Origin: Verrucomicrobiota bacterium
GTDB taxonomy: Bacteria; Verrucomicrobiota; Verrucomicrobiia; Chthoniobacterales; JACTMZ01
Assembly: GCA_027624625.1 (NCBI GenBank)
Contig: JAQBWH010000004.1
Coordinates: 22,540-86,539, forward strand
Length of the DNA: 64,000 nt
Direction of reading: 5' to 3'
Shown: positions 52,731 through 61,757 of the stretch, piece after piece
Layout: every line of letters begins with the position of its first letter
Position numbering within the stretch: position 1 is the stretch's first letter
The notes under the pieces: model-generated
What the model was told of the DNA's origin: nothing
The model's input: the letters and a program-made list of their open reading frames with translations, nothing else
Database searches by the model: none
Made by a program: the position numbers and the translations under genes

Positions 52731-53327
52731 CTAGCGGACCGAAGTAGAGGCGCGGAGGATTTCGCGGGGGCGTTGTTGGGTGCTGGGGTTTTCGAGGAAA
52801 TGGAGGAGCCAGTCGACGGCTTGGGCGGGTGAGAGCCAGGGGCGGGCGTGGCGGAGTTTGACGTAGCCGCGCCAGCACTCCTGGCGCCAAGCGGTGCCGA
52901 GTTCTTGCGCGGCCCATTTTTCGTAATCGATCCACCAGCGCAGGAAGGCTTCGCCGGCGAGGAGGATTTCGTCCGTGCTGCCGCTGCGCAGGCGGGACAT
53001 GTCATAACGGCCGGGGGTCATGGATCCGCTCGCGAGGAAAATGCGGTGGCAGCGGCGGATGTAGAGCATGCCGGTGGCCTTGGGATCTTGCGAACGCCAA
53101 CCGGCGCAAAAGCCGTGAAGTTCGATCCAACCGCCGCCTCGTTCGATGCGGTAGAGGCTGCTGCCTTCGCCTTCATTGTTGATCCGTGCAATGCGTTGCA
53201 GTCCGGCGCGAAGGAGAGCATTGCCCTCCGGATGACGCACATCGCGTCCCCAGAAATACATCTGCTGGGCGAGTCCGTCGGTCAGGTCGCGGATGAGTCC
53301 GCGCAAGCGCGAGTCGGGTGCGTTCAT
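52731..53327 (-). CDS. Protein of unknown function
   Basis: A 198-residue protein, tryptophan- and arginine-rich, with blocks RLRGLIRDLTDGLAQQMYFW, HRIFLASGSMTPGRYDM and WWIDYEKWAAQELG. No signal, membrane segment or metal motif stands out. The longer frame to 53372 would include the hairpin region and a non-sense tail, so ATG 53327 was preferred. It lies upstream of the COG0523 fragment and downstream of the PEP-CTERM gene on the same strand. No family is recognised. Confidence 0.6.
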   Translation of the reverse strand: MNAPDSRLRGLIRDLTDGLAQQMYFWGRDVRHPEGNALLRAGLQRIARINNEGEGSSLYRIERGGGWIELHGFCAGWRSQDPKATGMLYIRRCHRIFLASGSMTPGRYDMSRLRSGSTDEILLAGEAFLRWWIDYEKWAAQELGTAWRQECWRGYVKLRHARPWLSPAQAVDWLLHFLENPSTQQRPREILRASTSVR

Positions 53328-53345
53328 GGGCCAGGTCGGAGGGGT

Positions 53346-53363
53346 GGGAGGCTGGCGCCTCCC
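53346..53363. repeat. GC-rich intergenic hairpin GGGAGGC-TGGC-GCCTCCC
   Basis: Perfect 7-base stem with 4-base loop just downstream of the PEP-CTERM gene, no T-run. Similar in style to the other intergenic hairpins of this window. Confidence 0.5.
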
Positions 53364-53387
53364 GCCCGACAACCAAAGTTGCCGAGA

Positions 53388-54116
53388 TCAGCTCTGGCCG
53401 CTGCGTCGACGCCAGCCTAGGAGGGCGAGCATGCCGGCTCCGAGTCCGACCAAGGCGTAGGTCGATGGCTCGGGAATGACATTGTAGGTCAAGGTCTGAG
53501 GGTCGCTGCTGATTGTAGATCCACTGGTCAAAGTAGCACTGGCGACAAAGGTGACTCCGTAGGAACCAAACTGGCTGAACCCGAATTGTCCATCTTCGTG
53601 TTGATTGACCTGCACACTGATAGACCCGTAGTTATTGGTCCCAAGGGTTGAATTCATATAGATGGTGTCGTCCTTAAAGAGGTAGAAATTACCGTTTCCA
53701 CTGCCCGTGTAGCTAAAATCCGTCATGGTAAAGATGACCGAGCCAGAGAAACTGTTGGTTGATAGTTCCTCCGCGCTGAAACCGAGCAAGGGAAAGCCTG
53801 CCAGCTCAGCTACGGTTTCGTCCTCTGGAGTGGCCCACAAGAATCCGAGGTCGTTGCTGCCGACTGTGATGTTGACTGGGGCATTGGTGCCAAAGTTGTA
53901 GCGAACGGTGGAGCCGTTCAGTGGAGCGGTTATTTCCTCACCTCCACCAGGCTCCGGATGCTGGGCCAGCTCGGTTTCAAGGGTAGTGACATCATAGTGT
54001 GCCGCGATATCCCAGTGGCCGTTGGTGACGGTGACGGGTGATCCCTCGTCGGCCATGGCGGCTGGGGCGATGGAGAGTACTAAGGAAGCGAACGAACTGA
54101 TTACTAATTTTTTCAT
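53388..54116 (-). CDS. PEP-CTERM sorting-domain protein
   Basis: A 242-residue exported protein with an N-terminal signal peptide (MKKLVISSFASLVLSIAPA), a beta-rich surface domain and the C-terminal sorting signal IPEPSTYALVGLGAGMLALL plus a basic WRRR tail. PEP-CTERM proteins are processed by an exosortase and usually retained at or near the outer surface with exopolysaccharide. The mature start NGHWDIAAHYD looks like a choice-of-anchor M type domain. No exosortase gene lies in the window. A surface protein of a related domain type follows upstream in transcription. Confidence 0.9.
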   Translation of the reverse strand: MKKLVISSFASLVLSIAPAAMADEGSPVTVTNGHWDIAAHYDVTTLETELAQHPEPGGGEEITAPLNGSTVRYNFGTNAPVNITVGSNDLGFLWATPEDETVAELAGFPLLGFSAEELSTNSFSGSVIFTMTDFSYTGSGNGNFYLFKDDTIYMNSTLGTNNYGSISVQVNQHEDGQFGFSQFGSYGVTFVASATLTSGSTISSDPQTLTYNVIPEPSTYALVGLGAGMLALLGWRRRSGQS

Positions 54117-54181
54117 TGACTTTATTTCGTGTGTGTTTTGGTCTTTGTTTTTTTCCGGAGGTCAGGCGACGGCCGGGAAAG

Positions 54182-55360
54182 TCAGGGAGCCGAGAGTTCC
54201 GTTCGCACCCGGAGGAAGGCGCGATCGGTCAGGCTGCCATCAAGCAGATAATCAAACTCGTCAATACCCTCCCGTAGATTGCGCGGTTGACCATGCGGAG
54301 TGAGCAGGTCGGCGCGCCAGGGGCTGCCCTCCAAATGAGCAGAGGCCACGGGCGTGATGGTGAGGCCCGAAGCGTTGGTGCGCTGACGCACGGTGAGGAT
54401 CCAAGCATTACCAGCGTCAATGAGCCGCGGTCGGATCAGATCGGCGTCGGGCACGAGGGGATACCCGCCGAAAGCGAATTCCTCTTGGTTGAGGAAGCCG
54501 TCGCCATCCGGATCAATATTTGGCCCGCTAACCAGCGGGTTGGAGGCTTGGGATGGACTGAATTCGAGGTCACGCCAGGCGGTGTATGACAGAGTCGCGG
54601 CGGGAATTTGCCACTGCTCGATGCCGAAGTAGGCGGGAACGAGCCCGCTCACTTCCTGTCCGGTCGACGCGAGGGTTCCGCGGAGGCGGAAGGTGATGCG
54701 ATACATGCCAGGAGCCTTGAAGAGCAAATTCAAATGGCTATGACCTTTGGCGATCATTGCCATCTCAGCGTCAGGATAACCGGGGTCGAGCGTCAGGCGC
54801 ATCCCCACGTTGCCCGAAGTAACGGCATAGCCATAGAAGGCGGTGGCGGAGGGCGTGGTGAGGTTTTCCACGGAGTGGACGGTCCATAGGATGCGTCCCC
54901 CCCCGCTGCCCGTGAACGTTCCATCGTCAGGCACTCCATAGGCCGAAAAGCCCAAGTAAAGTGATAAGTTGGCATTGCTTGAGGGAGCACTGGAGGGGAA
55001 AATCCAGTAGGTATCGCCCACGGCGCCTTGGAAGTCGTATTGGTCCGCGGTGCTGGTGCGTTGCCGTTGGCCACTGGAGGGCAAGTAGGCCACGGCGTCT
55101 TTCGGGCCAAACTGGACCGGTTGGGCAGTGCTACCGGCATCCGGTTGGGTCAGAAAGCCTCCGCTGAAAGTCTGCAAGGTGGAGTTCCATGTGATATTGA
55201 GGTCGACGTGGGGTTCGGGCGTCACTAAGTAACCCGGGCCAACCGTCGGGTCAGAGGCTCTCGCCCCGGCCACACTGCTGACCAGCACGCGGACGTCATT
55301 CGCCGGTGAAGTCGAGAGCGTCACGGTGAAGGAGAGGAGAAGCATAGCCGTTCGTGTCAT
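54182..55360 (-). CDS. Secreted surface protein, choice-of-anchor M-like, with calcium-type motif
   Basis: A 392-residue protein with an N-terminal signal (MTRTAMLLLSFTVTLSTSPA). The central part has a conserved-looking KGHSHLNLLFKAPGMYRIT segment as in choice-of-anchor M domains. Near residue 285-300 the motif DPDGDGFLNQEEFAFGG is a thrombospondin type 3-like calcium-binding signature typical of verrucomicrobial surface proteins. It lacks a PEP-CTERM tail; the chain ends FLRVRTELSAP. It is 65 bases upstream of the PEP-CTERM gene and 3 bases downstream of the prepilin gene. Confidence 0.75.
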   Translation of the reverse strand: MTRTAMLLLSFTVTLSTSPANDVRVLVSSVAGARASDPTVGPGYLVTPEPHVDLNITWNSTLQTFSGGFLTQPDAGSTAQPVQFGPKDAVAYLPSSGQRQRTSTADQYDFQGAVGDTYWIFPSSAPSSNANLSLYLGFSAYGVPDDGTFTGSGGGRILWTVHSVENLTTPSATAFYGYAVTSGNVGMRLTLDPGYPDAEMAMIAKGHSHLNLLFKAPGMYRITFRLRGTLASTGQEVSGLVPAYFGIEQWQIPAATLSYTAWRDLEFSPSQASNPLVSGPNIDPDGDGFLNQEEFAFGGYPLVPDADLIRPRLIDAGNAWILTVRQRTNASGLTITPVASAHLEGSPWRADLLTPHGQPRNLREGIDEFDYLLDGSLTDRAFLRVRTELSAP

Positions 55361-55363
55361 GGG

Positions 55364-56080
55364 TTAAAATTCGACCGTGATATCCTGACCTGCCTCAAGG
55401 CGCTGTTTCATGGTGGTGGCAGCGATGTTTTGCACGTGTCCGTCGGCAAAAAGATAGTTGGCCGATCCCCGTGTTCCGTCGGGTAATCCGCCACCGAAGG
55501 CGTCGGGCCAGATTTCGCGGCGAAGGCCATTCCACGATCGCATCAGGCCGGAATGGATGTGGTCGGTGCCGGTGGCTGTCCTGTTGGTGTTGCCGAGGAA
55601 CATGATGATGGCGCGGGAGGGATTGGCGATGCGAAGGTGACGGTCAAAGACGACCTCTCCCGGAACCAACTCGCCATTTTCGTCGACAAAGGAGTCGGCT
55701 TCGACCCGTTCGTTGAGCAAATAGCTGGTGGCGTGCTTCGTGCGGAGCTTTTGCCCCGCGCGCGGATCGGCCGGGCAGACCCGCACCATGGTGTAATTGG
55801 TGCCGAGATAGGGTTGGAGTTGCTCGATCCAGGTGGTGTCGGGATTGAGGCAATTGATGCTGGGCAGCTTTCCCCTGTTTTCTGCCCCATACAGATGGAT
55901 ACCGGCACCGATGGACTTCATGTTGGAAGCGCATTTGGCACGATCGCTGGAGTCCAAAGCACCCCCCACGGCCGGCACGACAATGGCGGTCAGAACAGCG
56001 ACGATGGCGATGACCACAAGCAACTCAACCAGAGTGAAAGCCCGATGAGAATCAGCCAAAAATCGAAAAGAAGTGCGCAT
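55364..56080 (-). CDS. Prepilin-type protein with H-X9-DG C-terminal motif
   Basis: Secreted pseudopilin-like protein of 238 residues from this start. The processed N-terminus is FTLVELLVVIAIVAVLTAIV with Glu5, preceded by a 14-residue leader. The C-terminal SANYLFADGHVQ is the H-X9-DG block found in many verrucomicrobial and planctomycetal prepilins. A longer start at 56122 adds 14 residues to the leader and is possible. The three-gene run with two surface proteins suggests a surface-associated export unit. Confidence 0.88.
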   Translation of the reverse strand: MRTSFRFLADSHRAFTLVELLVVIAIVAVLTAIVVPAVGGALDSSDRAKCASNMKSIGAGIHLYGAENRGKLPSINCLNPDTTWIEQLQPYLGTNYTMVRVCPADPRAGQKLRTKHATSYLLNERVEADSFVDENGELVPGEVVFDRHLRIANPSRAIIMFLGNTNRTATGTDHIHSGLMRSWNGLRREIWPDAFGGGLPDGTRGSANYLFADGHVQNIAATTMKQRLEAGQDITVEF

Positions 56081-56318
56081 TCTCTTACTCTGGCCCGAAA
56101 GTTTGGCAGTGAGGAGATGCATGGGGACTGTTTCTCAGAGCCGAAATTCAGGCCGAGGTTGGCCCAGAGAAAGTGGCTTGCTGCATGGACCTGCGGGGCC
56201 TAAGTCGAGCCATCGCTGGCCCGGACAAAGCTAAAGACAATAATATAGTGATTTTCATAATGCACTCCCAATATTTTATAAGCTGCATCTTCTCCGGGGC
56301 TAAGTCAAGCAAATGCGG

Positions 56319-58601
56319 TCAGCGGGCCGGCAGGAAAGTCCGCCGCGGGTCGAGGTAGCCACGAACTTCCAGTCCGTGGCGGGTGGCGGTGAGGATGACG
56401 GCACCGCATTGCTCTTGGTCGAAAATTTCCGCGCCCGTGGCGGCCAGTCGGTTGCGCAGGGCGGATTCGTCCGAGCCTTCGCGGAAGGGGTCGGCGCGGC
56501 TGAGCACGATGACCGCGGGGCGCACGGCGCGGAGGAATGCTTCGGTCGCGGTGAGGTCTGCGCCGTGGCGCCCCATGATTATGACATCGCTGCGCAGTGC
56601 CTCACCCTCGCGGCGGACAAGGGCGTCCTCGGTAGCCGCGCCGGAATCGGACATGAGCAAGACGCGGAAACCTTCAAGATCAACCCGTGCAACGATGCAT
56701 TGGTCGTCGGCTTGACGGGCGGCCTTGCCGGGTTGTGGATGGAGAATGCGAAGGGTTGTGTTTTTCCCAAGGCGTTCGAAGTCACCGGGCAGGGCGAGCG
56801 ATTTTCCCAGTCCGGAGGAAGCAACGGCGGCATGGAAGTTGTTTCGCGTCCGCGACCGGTCGCGCAGGGTGGAATCGACGACCCGCCATGGTTTCGAAGC
56901 TTCGAGGGCAAGAATTGCGCCACCAAGATGGTCGGCATCACCATGGGTGACGACAAGGGCATCGAGCCGCGTGATACCCGCGGTCCGCAGAGAGGGCTCG
57001 ATGATGCGGCGGAAATCACTTTCCGACCCGGTGTCGAACAACCAGGCCTGTTCTCTTGTCCGCACGAGTTGCGCCCCTCCGTTGCCGAGGTCGAAGACGG
57101 TGATCCGCGCGGCGGGCTGGAGCCAGCCGGGAGGAAATGAGAGGTAGGATCCGGGCAACGCGGCGGTGCCCTCGACGACAACGATGAGGAGGGTGGCCAG
57201 TCCCCACGAAGCATTGTTGAAGACCGCGGCCAGCCAGAGGGAAACCGCGCCGGTGACGAGGGCGAGCATCGAGACGGCCAGGATGGCAAAAGCGAGGGGA
57301 ACCGAGAGCATGTTGGCCGGAATGGCGAGAAGCGGGAGGAGATGGAAGACGGCGATGGTGAGCGGCAAGCTGCCGAGCCAGGCCGCGGAGGAAACGCCGA
57401 GGGTCGAGGCGAGTTCGTGGCCGGCGTCGGAGCTGATTTTTTGCCGGTGGGTGTAAAGCCTCCGCGGGAGAAAGGGATCGGGTCGCAGACGCGCGGAGAA
57501 AAATTCCTGGAGCGGGGGCGAAAGCAAAAAAATGGCTGCGACGATGCTGAAAGACATTTGGAATCCGGCCGAGAAAAGCTGGTTGGTGTCCTCACCGAGC
57601 AAGAGCAGGGCGGCGGCCGCGAGGCTGTTGGCCGGCGACACCGGGCGGTCGAGGAGGAAACCGGCAAAGGCGACCGAGAGCATGACGGCGGCCCGGATGC
57701 TCGGAGGCGAAGCGCCGGTGACCAGGGCGTAGAAGAAGAGTGAGGGGATAATGACGAGCACGGCATGCCGCCGGCTCAAGCCAAGGGGACGAAGTAAAAG
57801 CCAAAGCAAGAGGGCCACCATACCGACATGCAATCCGCTCACGCTGAACAAATGATAGGTGCCGGTGCGGCGGAAGGCGTCCGCATATTCGTCCGCTTCC
57901 CTGTCCCGTGCCCCGAGGGTGAGGCCGGCAATGAGGGCGCGGATCGGCGGGGTGTCTGCGAGTCCGACTCCGAGCGTGTGCAGCATCCAAGCGCGCGCCC
58001 CGAGGGCTGCATGACGCAGTCGCGACCCTTGGTCGCGGTCGAGCAGGCGGGAGGGTGAGTCGCGGCCGGCGCGCAACTCGAGGAAAACGCCCTGACGTCC
58101 CCACCACTCCGCCGCGTTGAATTCGGCGGGGTTGCGTGGTGGCGCGATGCGGGAGAGCAAACCGCTGATGGCCCAACGGTCGCCGTAGCGCGGGGGGTTG
58201 GGGGTGGACCAACGGACGACCACCTTGCCCGGGAGGGCAATGCGGCGGCCCTCCAAGTTCCAGCGCTCGACGCGCATGGTGGCGCGATAGACGCCCGGGA
58301 GATTTTCTTCGGGTTGCCCGGTGAGGACACCGACAATCCGGACTTCGCGTGATTCCGGGGCGAGTTGCTCCGCCCAATAGCGTGCGGGTGTGTCCCGCCA
58401 TTGCCAGGCATGAGCGAGGGCAAAAGCGGATGCCGTCGCGACCAGTAACGCGGGAGTACCTCGTCTCAGAAGTGCGGCCATCAGCGCAATGATGGTCACG
58501 GGGACGAGCCAGGCGGACGGGAGGGCAACGTATTCCGCGAGGAGGATGCCGGCTGTTGCCGCTAGGGCCAGGCCGAGCAGGGGCAGACGGGGGATAGACA
58601 A
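56319..58601 (-). CDS. comEC: DNA internalization-related competence protein ComEC/Rec2
   Basis: Membrane channel for single-stranded DNA uptake in natural transformation, 760 residues. The N-terminal half has the competence domain with FSVSGLHVGMVALLLWLLLR and several helices; the C-terminal half is a metallo-beta-lactamase-like domain with VTHGDADHLGGAILAL and GTGSESDF-type loops (read as FDTGSESDF). The OB-fold region after the first helices is also present. Its presence with pilT and prepilins fits DNA uptake. A hairpin of 7 bases lies just upstream (58655-58671). Confidence 0.9.
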   Translation of the reverse strand: MSIPRLPLLGLALAATAGILLAEYVALPSAWLVPVTIIALMAALLRRGTPALLVATASAFALAHAWQWRDTPARYWAEQLAPESREVRIVGVLTGQPEENLPGVYRATMRVERWNLEGRRIALPGKVVVRWSTPNPPRYGDRWAISGLLSRIAPPRNPAEFNAAEWWGRQGVFLELRAGRDSPSRLLDRDQGSRLRHAALGARAWMLHTLGVGLADTPPIRALIAGLTLGARDREADEYADAFRRTGTYHLFSVSGLHVGMVALLLWLLLRPLGLSRRHAVLVIIPSLFFYALVTGASPPSIRAAVMLSVAFAGFLLDRPVSPANSLAAAALLLLGEDTNQLFSAGFQMSFSIVAAIFLLSPPLQEFFSARLRPDPFLPRRLYTHRQKISSDAGHELASTLGVSSAAWLGSLPLTIAVFHLLPLLAIPANMLSVPLAFAILAVSMLALVTGAVSLWLAAVFNNASWGLATLLIVVVEGTAALPGSYLSFPPGWLQPAARITVFDLGNGGAQLVRTREQAWLFDTGSESDFRRIIEPSLRTAGITRLDALVVTHGDADHLGGAILALEASKPWRVVDSTLRDRSRTRNNFHAAVASSGLGKSLALPGDFERLGKNTTLRILHPQPGKAARQADDQCIVARVDLEGFRVLLMSDSGAATEDALVRREGEALRSDVIIMGRHGADLTATEAFLRAVRPAVIVLSRADPFREGSDESALRNRLAATGAEIFDQEQCGAVILTATRHGLEVRGYLDPRRTFLPAR

Positions 58602-58654
58602 GGCGGAGACTGGAGTGGGAGTTCGACTGAGGGGCTGCGGTGGTCAAGTCAGTT

Positions 58655-58671
58655 GGTCGCCGTTGGCGACC
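58655..58671. repeat. Short intergenic hairpin GGTCGCC-GTT-GGCGACC
   Basis: Perfect 7-base stem with 3-base loop between the unknown gene at 58744 and comEC, no T-run. Possibly a transcript end or a repeat element. Confidence 0.45.
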
Positions 58672-58743
58672 TGTCTCGTCAAGCCTCGGCTGCCCGCCGC
58701 GACAAGAAGACTCAAGCGGCAAACCCCTGTTTCGTCCTTCCCG

Positions 58744-59262
58744 TTATTGCCCGGTGAATTTGAGCAGGGCGAGTTCGACGCGCTGATCTTGGTCGAAATA
58801 AAAGCGCACGGCACCATCGCCCCCGCGCCGGTCGTTCGGCACGCTGGCGCTGCTGCGGCGCGAGTGGATCTGGTGGAGGCCGGGTTGGGCGCGACGGAAG
58901 GGGACGCCCCAAGCCTCGATGCGGCGGCAGTTGGCGCAACGCGAGGCGAAGTATTCTTCCATCGCGGTGCGCTCGAGAATGCGGTATTCGACGTTTTCGA
59001 TCAGCTCAATCGTGTCATAATCGAAAAATTCCAGCGGATAAAGCCCGCGGGCCGGGAGGTGCGTCCAGCGCCAGCGCAGGACCCCGAGGCGGATGCGCGG
59101 ATCGTGTCCGGCCACCCGGTTGCGGAAGGACAGGGTGTTGAGCGAGAGGGTGACGGGTGATTGCAGTCCGGCATCGACGGTGACGTAAACGTGGTCGATG
59201 TTTTCCACGCGTTGCGAGGTTTCGACCTCGAACCGGCTGACTTCGCCGGCCACCCGCGCCAT
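58744..59262 (-). CDS. Protein of unknown function
   Basis: A 172-residue protein: a beta-rich first half (ARVAGEVSRFEVETSQRVEN, VYVTVDAGLQSPVTLSLNTL) and a second half with FASRCANCRRIEAWGVPF, a CxxC pair, then a C-terminal FYFDQDQRVELALLKFTGQ. I recognise no family. The frame is open to 59550 but that part overlaps the next gene, so the ATG at 59262 was used. It is cotranscribed with the lipoprotein gene upstream. Confidence 0.55.
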   Translation of the reverse strand: MARVAGEVSRFEVETSQRVENIDHVYVTVDAGLQSPVTLSLNTLSFRNRVAGHDPRIRLGVLRWRWTHLPARGLYPLEFFDYDTIELIENVEYRILERTAMEEYFASRCANCRRIEAWGVPFRRAQPGLHQIHSRRSSASVPNDRRGGDGAVRFYFDQDQRVELALLKFTGQ

Positions 59263-59314
59263 GGGCGTGGCGGGGAAGGCGATGCCGTGGGTCGCCGCGC
59301 CGGGGGTGGGCTTT

Positions 59315-59809
59315 CTACTCGGACGAGAACGGGCTGTAGAGGTTGTCTTCGTAAGCCGAATTGAAAAAGGTGTCGGCGATCGGTGGTTCGTAGGCAAAAG
59401 GCGCTTCGAGGTTGTAGCGCTCGTCGCTGAAATACGGGTGTTTCTGGTTCGTCGCCTTCGGTCCTTGGGTGAAGTAGCCGTAGGAGCGCTGCATGTAGTT
59501 GATGACCGGCGCGGGTGTGCCGGCGGCGCGCAATTGGGCGACGTCCGCATTGCTCAGATCGTAGGCTTTGCGTGTGCTTTGCATGTAACTGACCAAGCCG
59601 GGACCGGGAACACCTTGGCGGGAAGCTTCGGCGACTTGGCCGACGGTGAGCGGGAGGCCGTTGCGCACTTTCGAGAGTGTTGCCGGGGAGACGCCGCGAT
59701 TGGAAAATTCCCCGAGGATTTTCGGATCAACTTGGGCCGGGTCGATGGTGGCGCAGCCACCGAGAGCAAGGAGGGCAAAAAAGAGGGCAAACTTCATCAT
59801 GGAGTGCAT
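59315..59809 (-). CDS. Lipoprotein of unknown function
   Basis: A 164-residue lipoprotein; the signal MHSMMKFALFFALLALGGC ends at Cys19. The body has repeats of short helices (NRGVSPATLSKVRNGL, RQGVPGPGLVSYMQS, AAGTPAPVINYMQRS), a pattern like helical pairs with GVP or GTPA turns. Other in-frame starts lie at 59836, 59800 and 59797. The neighbour downstream is the unknown gene at 58744. No family is recognised. Confidence 0.65.
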   Translation of the reverse strand: MHSMMKFALFFALLALGGCATIDPAQVDPKILGEFSNRGVSPATLSKVRNGLPLTVGQVAEASRQGVPGPGLVSYMQSTRKAYDLSNADVAQLRAAGTPAPVINYMQRSYGYFTQGPKATNQKHPYFSDERYNLEAPFAYEPPIADTFFNSAYEDNLYSPFSSE

Positions 59810-59949
59810 GGTGTCCGGCGACCGCACCAGAGGCAAACGGAAAACAAGACCGAGGATGGTCCCCCGGGGTCGGCCATGCCTGCTCCATGAGGGGGTTTAG
59901 GTTGCCGGGGGGCGCCGCGGGCCCGGCGGGACCTTTTGCCGAAATCTTC

Positions 59950-59978
59950 TTGCCAACGGCGCACGGGGGCGGTAGTTT
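59950..59978 (+). promoter_or_regulatory. Candidate promoter for rplU-rpmA
   Basis: TTGCCA (59950-59955), 17-base spacer, TAGTTT (59973-59978), with the start codon at 60004. The -10 element is weak. Confidence 0.35.
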
Positions 59979-60003
59979 TCCGGACCCTTTCGGGATCCAC
60001 TTT

Positions 60004-60321
60004 ATGTCTTACGCAATCATCCAAAGCGGCGGCCGCCAATTCCGCGTGCAACCGGGCGACGTGATCGACGTCGAACTGCTCGGCGTCGAAGCCGGCAAAA
60101 CCACCTCTTTCGAGGAAGTCCTGCTGGCCGCCGACGACTCGGGCCTGAAGATTGGTGATCCTTTCCTCAAGGGCGCCAAAGTCTCGGCCGAAGTGATCGA
60201 AGAAGAGCGCAAGGCCCCCAAAGTCGTTTCCTACAAATTCAAACGCCGTAAAGGCTACCACCGCACGGTCGGTCACCGCCAGAGGCACACCCGGGTGAAA
60301 ATCGGCGAAATTCAACTTTAA
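60004..60321 (+). CDS. rplU: 50S ribosomal protein L21
   Basis: Large-subunit ribosomal protein, 105 residues. The N-terminus [20 protein letters not shown] and the C-terminal [20 protein letters not shown] are the family signature. The frame is open upstream to 59677, but ATG 60004 gives the conserved start. rpmA follows after 6 bases, the usual rplU-rpmA pair. In many genomes obg comes next; here it does not. Confidence 0.97.
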   Translation: MSYAIIQSGGRQFRVQPGDVIDVELLGVEAGKTTSFEEVLLAADDSGLKIGDPFLKGAKVSAEVIEEERKAPKVVSYKFKRRKGYHRTVGHRQRHTRVKIGEIQL

Positions 60322-60327
60322 CCGCAT

Positions 60328-60579
60328 ATGGCCCATAAAAAAGGACAAGGCAGCGTCAAAAACGGGCGCGACAGCGTCAGCAAACGGCTCGGCGTGAAAA
60401 AGTATGGCGGCCAAGCTGTGCTCGCCGGGAACATTCTCATCCGCCAGCGCGGGCGCAAATTCCTCCCCGGTCGCAATGTCGGCCTGGGGCGTGATTTCAC
60501 CCTCTTTGCCCTGGAGAGCGGCAAAGTGGAATTCGACCGCGGTGGACGCCGGATCAACGTGGTCAAGGCGGTCAATTAA
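60328..60579 (+). CDS. rpmA: 50S ribosomal protein L27
   Basis: Large-subunit ribosomal protein of 83 residues located near the peptidyl-transferase centre. The N-terminal [20 protein letters not shown] is the conserved arm, followed by [30 protein letters not shown] and a short hydrophobic C-terminus. The arm starts directly with MAHKKGQGS, without the longer leader cleaved in some Firmicutes. A terminator follows 17 bases later, closing the pair. Confidence 0.97.
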   Translation: MAHKKGQGSVKNGRDSVSKRLGVKKYGGQAVLAGNILIRQRGRKFLPGRNVGLGRDFTLFALESGKVEFDRGGRRINVVKAVN

Positions 60580-60595
60580 ACCTTTCCTCCTCGTG

Positions 60596-60633
60596 AAAGA
60601 CCGGAGCCCGTCATGGGTTCCGGTCTTTTTTTT
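60596..60633 (+). terminator. Rho-independent terminator after rpmA
   Basis: AAAGACCGGA(G)CCC pairs with GGG(T)TCCGGTCTTT around a short loop and is followed by a run of eight T. Strong terminator. Confidence 0.88.
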
Positions 60634-60681
60634 GCCCTCCCGGATAGCAGATCGGGATTGCCGCGGACCGCGTCCGTTTGA

Positions 60682-61353
60682 ATGATGCAGGGAATGTTGG
60701 AACTCATGCAAAAGGGCGGCCCTGCCATGTGGGCGATGTTTGTGGTCAGTGTGGTCGGGTTGGCCGTGTTTCTCGAGCGCTTGGTCTACCTGCACCGCGC
60801 ACAAATCCGGGTGGGGGAATTTTTACGCGGATTGGCTAACCTGGTGCGCGGCGACCGATATGAGGAGGCGCGCAAGCAGTGCCTCTCGACGCCGGGGCCG
60901 GTCGCGCGGGTCGCTTTGAGTGCGGTTTTGGCCCGTGAGTGTCCGCGATCCGAATTGCGCGACATCGTCCAAGAGGCCGGCCAGCTCGAAGTGCCGCGTC
61001 TGGAACGGCATTTGCCCTTGCTCGCCGGTTTGGCTTATACCGCTCCTTTACTCGGGTTGCTTGGCACGGTGCTCGGGTTGCTTGAGGCGTTCTATCTGGT
61101 GTCGACCCAGGGAGGCTATGCCACGGTGGCCGACGTCTCCGGTGCGGCCTACCAAAGCCTTATTTCGGCGGCCGCTGGACTGGCCGTGGCCATCCCGGCG
61201 CTGATCGGCGTGGGCTACCTTTCGGGGCGGGTCAAAGATTTGCTCCATGACATGGAGCGTGCGGGTATCGAGATGGTCAACCTGATCAAAAATCGCACGC
61301 TGCCTGCCGCGGAAATCCTCGCTCTCGACGGCGAACCGGCGGACGAGGCATGA
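60682..61353 (+). CDS. exbB: MotA/TolQ/ExbB proton channel protein (second cluster)
   Basis: Proton-channel subunit of 223 residues. The first helix follows MMQGMLELMQKGGPAMWAMF, and the channel helices include AYTAPLLGLLGTVLGLLEAF and the SLISAAAGLAVAIPALIGVG block. Unlike the ExbB at 27029 it has no signal peptide. It is the first gene of an ExbB-ExbD-TonB-like set with 4-base overlaps. A terminator isolates it from rpmA. Confidence 0.93.
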   Translation: MMQGMLELMQKGGPAMWAMFVVSVVGLAVFLERLVYLHRAQIRVGEFLRGLANLVRGDRYEEARKQCLSTPGPVARVALSAVLARECPRSELRDIVQEAGQLEVPRLERHLPLLAGLAYTAPLLGLLGTVLGLLEAFYLVSTQGGYATVADVSGAAYQSLISAAAGLAVAIPALIGVGYLSGRVKDLLHDMERAGIEMVNLIKNRTLPAAEILALDGEPADEA

Positions 61354-61757
61354 GGCTGGAACCGGAGGTGCGGGTGCACGGTTTGGTGCCGGTCTTCACC
61401 GGCACGGTGACGGTGGTGCTTTTGCTCGTCTTTTTCCTTCTTCTTTCCACCTCGTTCATGATGCAGCCCGGCATCGCGGTGGAATTGCCCGCCTCGCGTT
61501 TCCTTCTTCCAGCCATGCAGGATCCCCTGGTTGTTTCGGTCACCGGGGGTCCGGGTGCAGCGGTTTATTTCGAGGATCGGGCCATTGACACCGCAGAATT
61601 GGGTGGCCGCCTCGAAGCACGGCGCACCGCCTCGCGGCAGGTGGTGATCAAGGCCGACGAGGACGCGCCGCTCGCCTTGGTCTCCGCGGTGACCGAACTC
61701 GCCTTGGAGCGCGGATTCAACGTTGCCCTGGCTGCCTCGCGTCCGACCCCGCCATGA
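61350..61757 (+). CDS. exbD: ExbD/TolR family protein (second cluster)
   Basis: A 135-residue single-pass protein whose helix VPVFTGTVTVVLLLVFFLLL takes the ExbD position. The usual proton-path Asp is not obvious in the helix; the expected PLID-type stretch reads VFTGT. The periplasmic domain carries VELPASRFLL and RQVVIKADEDAPLALVSAVT, typical of ExbD. It overlaps ExbB and the TonB-like gene by four bases each. The divergent helix makes its channel role less sure. Confidence 0.82.
   Translation: MRLEPEVRVHGLVPVFTGTVTVVLLLVFFLLLSTSFMMQPGIAVELPASRFLLPAMQDPLVVSVTGGPGAAVYFEDRAIDTAELGGRLEARRTASRQVVIKADEDAPLALVSAVTELALERGFNVALAASRPTPP

Noticed and set aside
52216..52935. Minus-strand open frame (239 codons) as a separate gene
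   Set aside because: Only its last part is homologous to the COG0523 GTPase; the first part is arginine- and proline-rich out-of-frame translation, so it reflects the frameshift of the GTPase gene.
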